Shown piece after piece: positions 62,896 to 64,000 of a stretch of DNA of 64,000 nt. Below the pieces are notes generated by a model that saw only the letters and a list, made by a program, of their open reading frames with translations, did not search any database and was not told where the DNA came from. Both the position numbers and the translations under genes were made by a program. The stretch is from Labia minor (lineage: Eukaryota > Arthropoda > Insecta > Dermaptera > Spongiphoridae), in assembly GCA_963082975.1 (NCBI GenBank), contig OY720350.1:434001-498000 (forward strand), read 5' to 3'. Numbering within the stretch: the stretch's first letter is position 1; each line of letters starts with the position of its first letter.

Positions 62896-64000
62896 TGTAG
62901 TCTTCATTTTTTTTTCGACCTCACTTGTATACACCTGTGATAAAATTTTTTTATTTTATTTCTATTGAGCGTACAACAACCTACAACGATAAACGAACGG
63001 TATCCTTTCTTCTCTCATGAACCTTGCAAGTAAATTCTATTTATTTATTTATTTATTTACTTAAAACTGGAATTTTTTGCCTATCCTCTTTTCATCTTTA
63101 TGCCTCTTTATATAAGGAAAAAAGAAAAGAAAAAAAAAAATTTTTAATAAAATCTTTTTTTTCATATTCATTTAGCTACCCCAGATTCGTAAATATAGAA
63201 AATTATTCAAAAATAGCAGAGTCAAAATTAAGAAGCTACATAATAAAAAGTAGCGGCTCGGATCATGAAAATCAAGGTAAAGGTTAGTAGGATCCGTTTT
63301 ACTGATTATATTATACCCCTCATCATTTATATAACCGACCTGATAGGAGTTGTCCTTGTAGCGTAAGTATAGGATCTATAAAAGTTAGAGGTTTTTTTTT
63401 GTATTATAATTATAAAATATTCCACTTCTCTTTTGTTATTTATTTACTTATAAGTAATAAAAATTTACAATTATAGATTTTATAAATTAAAATTAGAAAT
63501 ACTTCACATATTTATTATTTATTTCTTTTTCTATATTATATTTATTATATTTTTTATTTATAATTTATTTCATTATTATCCTATCCTATTATTATATAGA
63601 TATATGATTAGATGATTACTTATAGAGCTACCATTTGTAATAAATCAAATGAAATAAAATATTATTATTTATTTCTAAATAAATGATGCCATATAATTAT
63701 TATTATTATTATGATTATTATTATACATTACATATAATCGATTGTATATATATATATATATATATATAAATACATAAAAAAAAAGATATTAAATTTAAAA
63801 TATAAAAACATTTTTTTTTTATTTTCTATCCACAAAACACACTAGAATTCACTAAAATCTTGTATATTTTAGGTATTCACACAAATTAGATTTTGATATT
63901 TTAATTTATTTCGTACGCGTTGTTTAAACGTTCTTTAAAGGACAGACATCCACCTGGAGATGGTATTCTGTTGAAAAAAATTGAAATGTTCTATGTTGTA
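62896..64000. other. AT-rich DNA to the window end
   Basis: Only simple repeats ((TTAT)n near 63040, (TA)n at about 63748-63768). Short frames such as 63024-63287 have no domain or splice support. Confidence 0.5.

Overview
This window is animal nuclear DNA. It is very AT-rich (roughly three quarters A+T by eye), its genes are cut into short exons by GT-AG introns, and it is full of microsatellites and transposon debris. The repeat types (Helitrons starting TCTATATATATA, Helentron-like elements with a PSVRPSV-type microsatellite core, mariner and hAT relics, tRNA-headed SINEs with AAG tails) suggest an invertebrate, most likely an arthropod. I cannot name the species.

Three host genes are clear. 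(1) The 3' part of RABEPK, the Rab9 effector with kelch motifs, lies on + (exons between 324 and 6517); its 5' exons are upstream of the window. (2) ATG5, the core autophagy conjugation protein, is complete on - (6 coding exons, 24138 down to 21454, 264 aa). (3) AK8, a two-domain cilium-type adenylate kinase, is complete on + (11 coding exons, 24324 to 36645, 561 aa). ATG5 and AK8 are head to head with only 185 bp between their start codons, so they probably share a bidirectional promoter. Both AK8 phosphate-binding loops are degenerate, so this AK8 may be catalytically weak or dead. One AK8 intron has a GC donor followed closely by a possible alternative last exon.

The rest is mobile DNA. 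The most striking structure, at 8.7-14.9 kb, looks like a giant palindrome. It resolves into one Helitron (10921-13836, +) inserted into an opposite-strand copy of the same family (8727-14886, -), with exact 5'-TC and hairpin-CTAG-3' ends and A/T target flanks. These Helitrons carry a fragment of non-LTR reverse transcriptase. A related palindromic element at 53.3-54.55 kb has a Helitron 3' end at both edges and keeps a fragment of the Helitron PIF1-type helicase, which confirms the class. A second Helitron family has a 3' end at 54565 and a matching 5' end at 60019, with other elements between them.

A Helentron-associated (HINE/DINE-1-like) family is present in at least five copies. A 1.85-kb repeat with a perfect 21-bp hairpin occurs twice in direct orientation 14.5 kb apart, plus a third partial copy. 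Two SINE insertions with long target duplications sit in AK8 introns. From about 36.7 kb to the end there is no recognisable host gene: simple repeats, mariner, hAT and RT relics, a possible LTR fragment, and long stretches where I see nothing.
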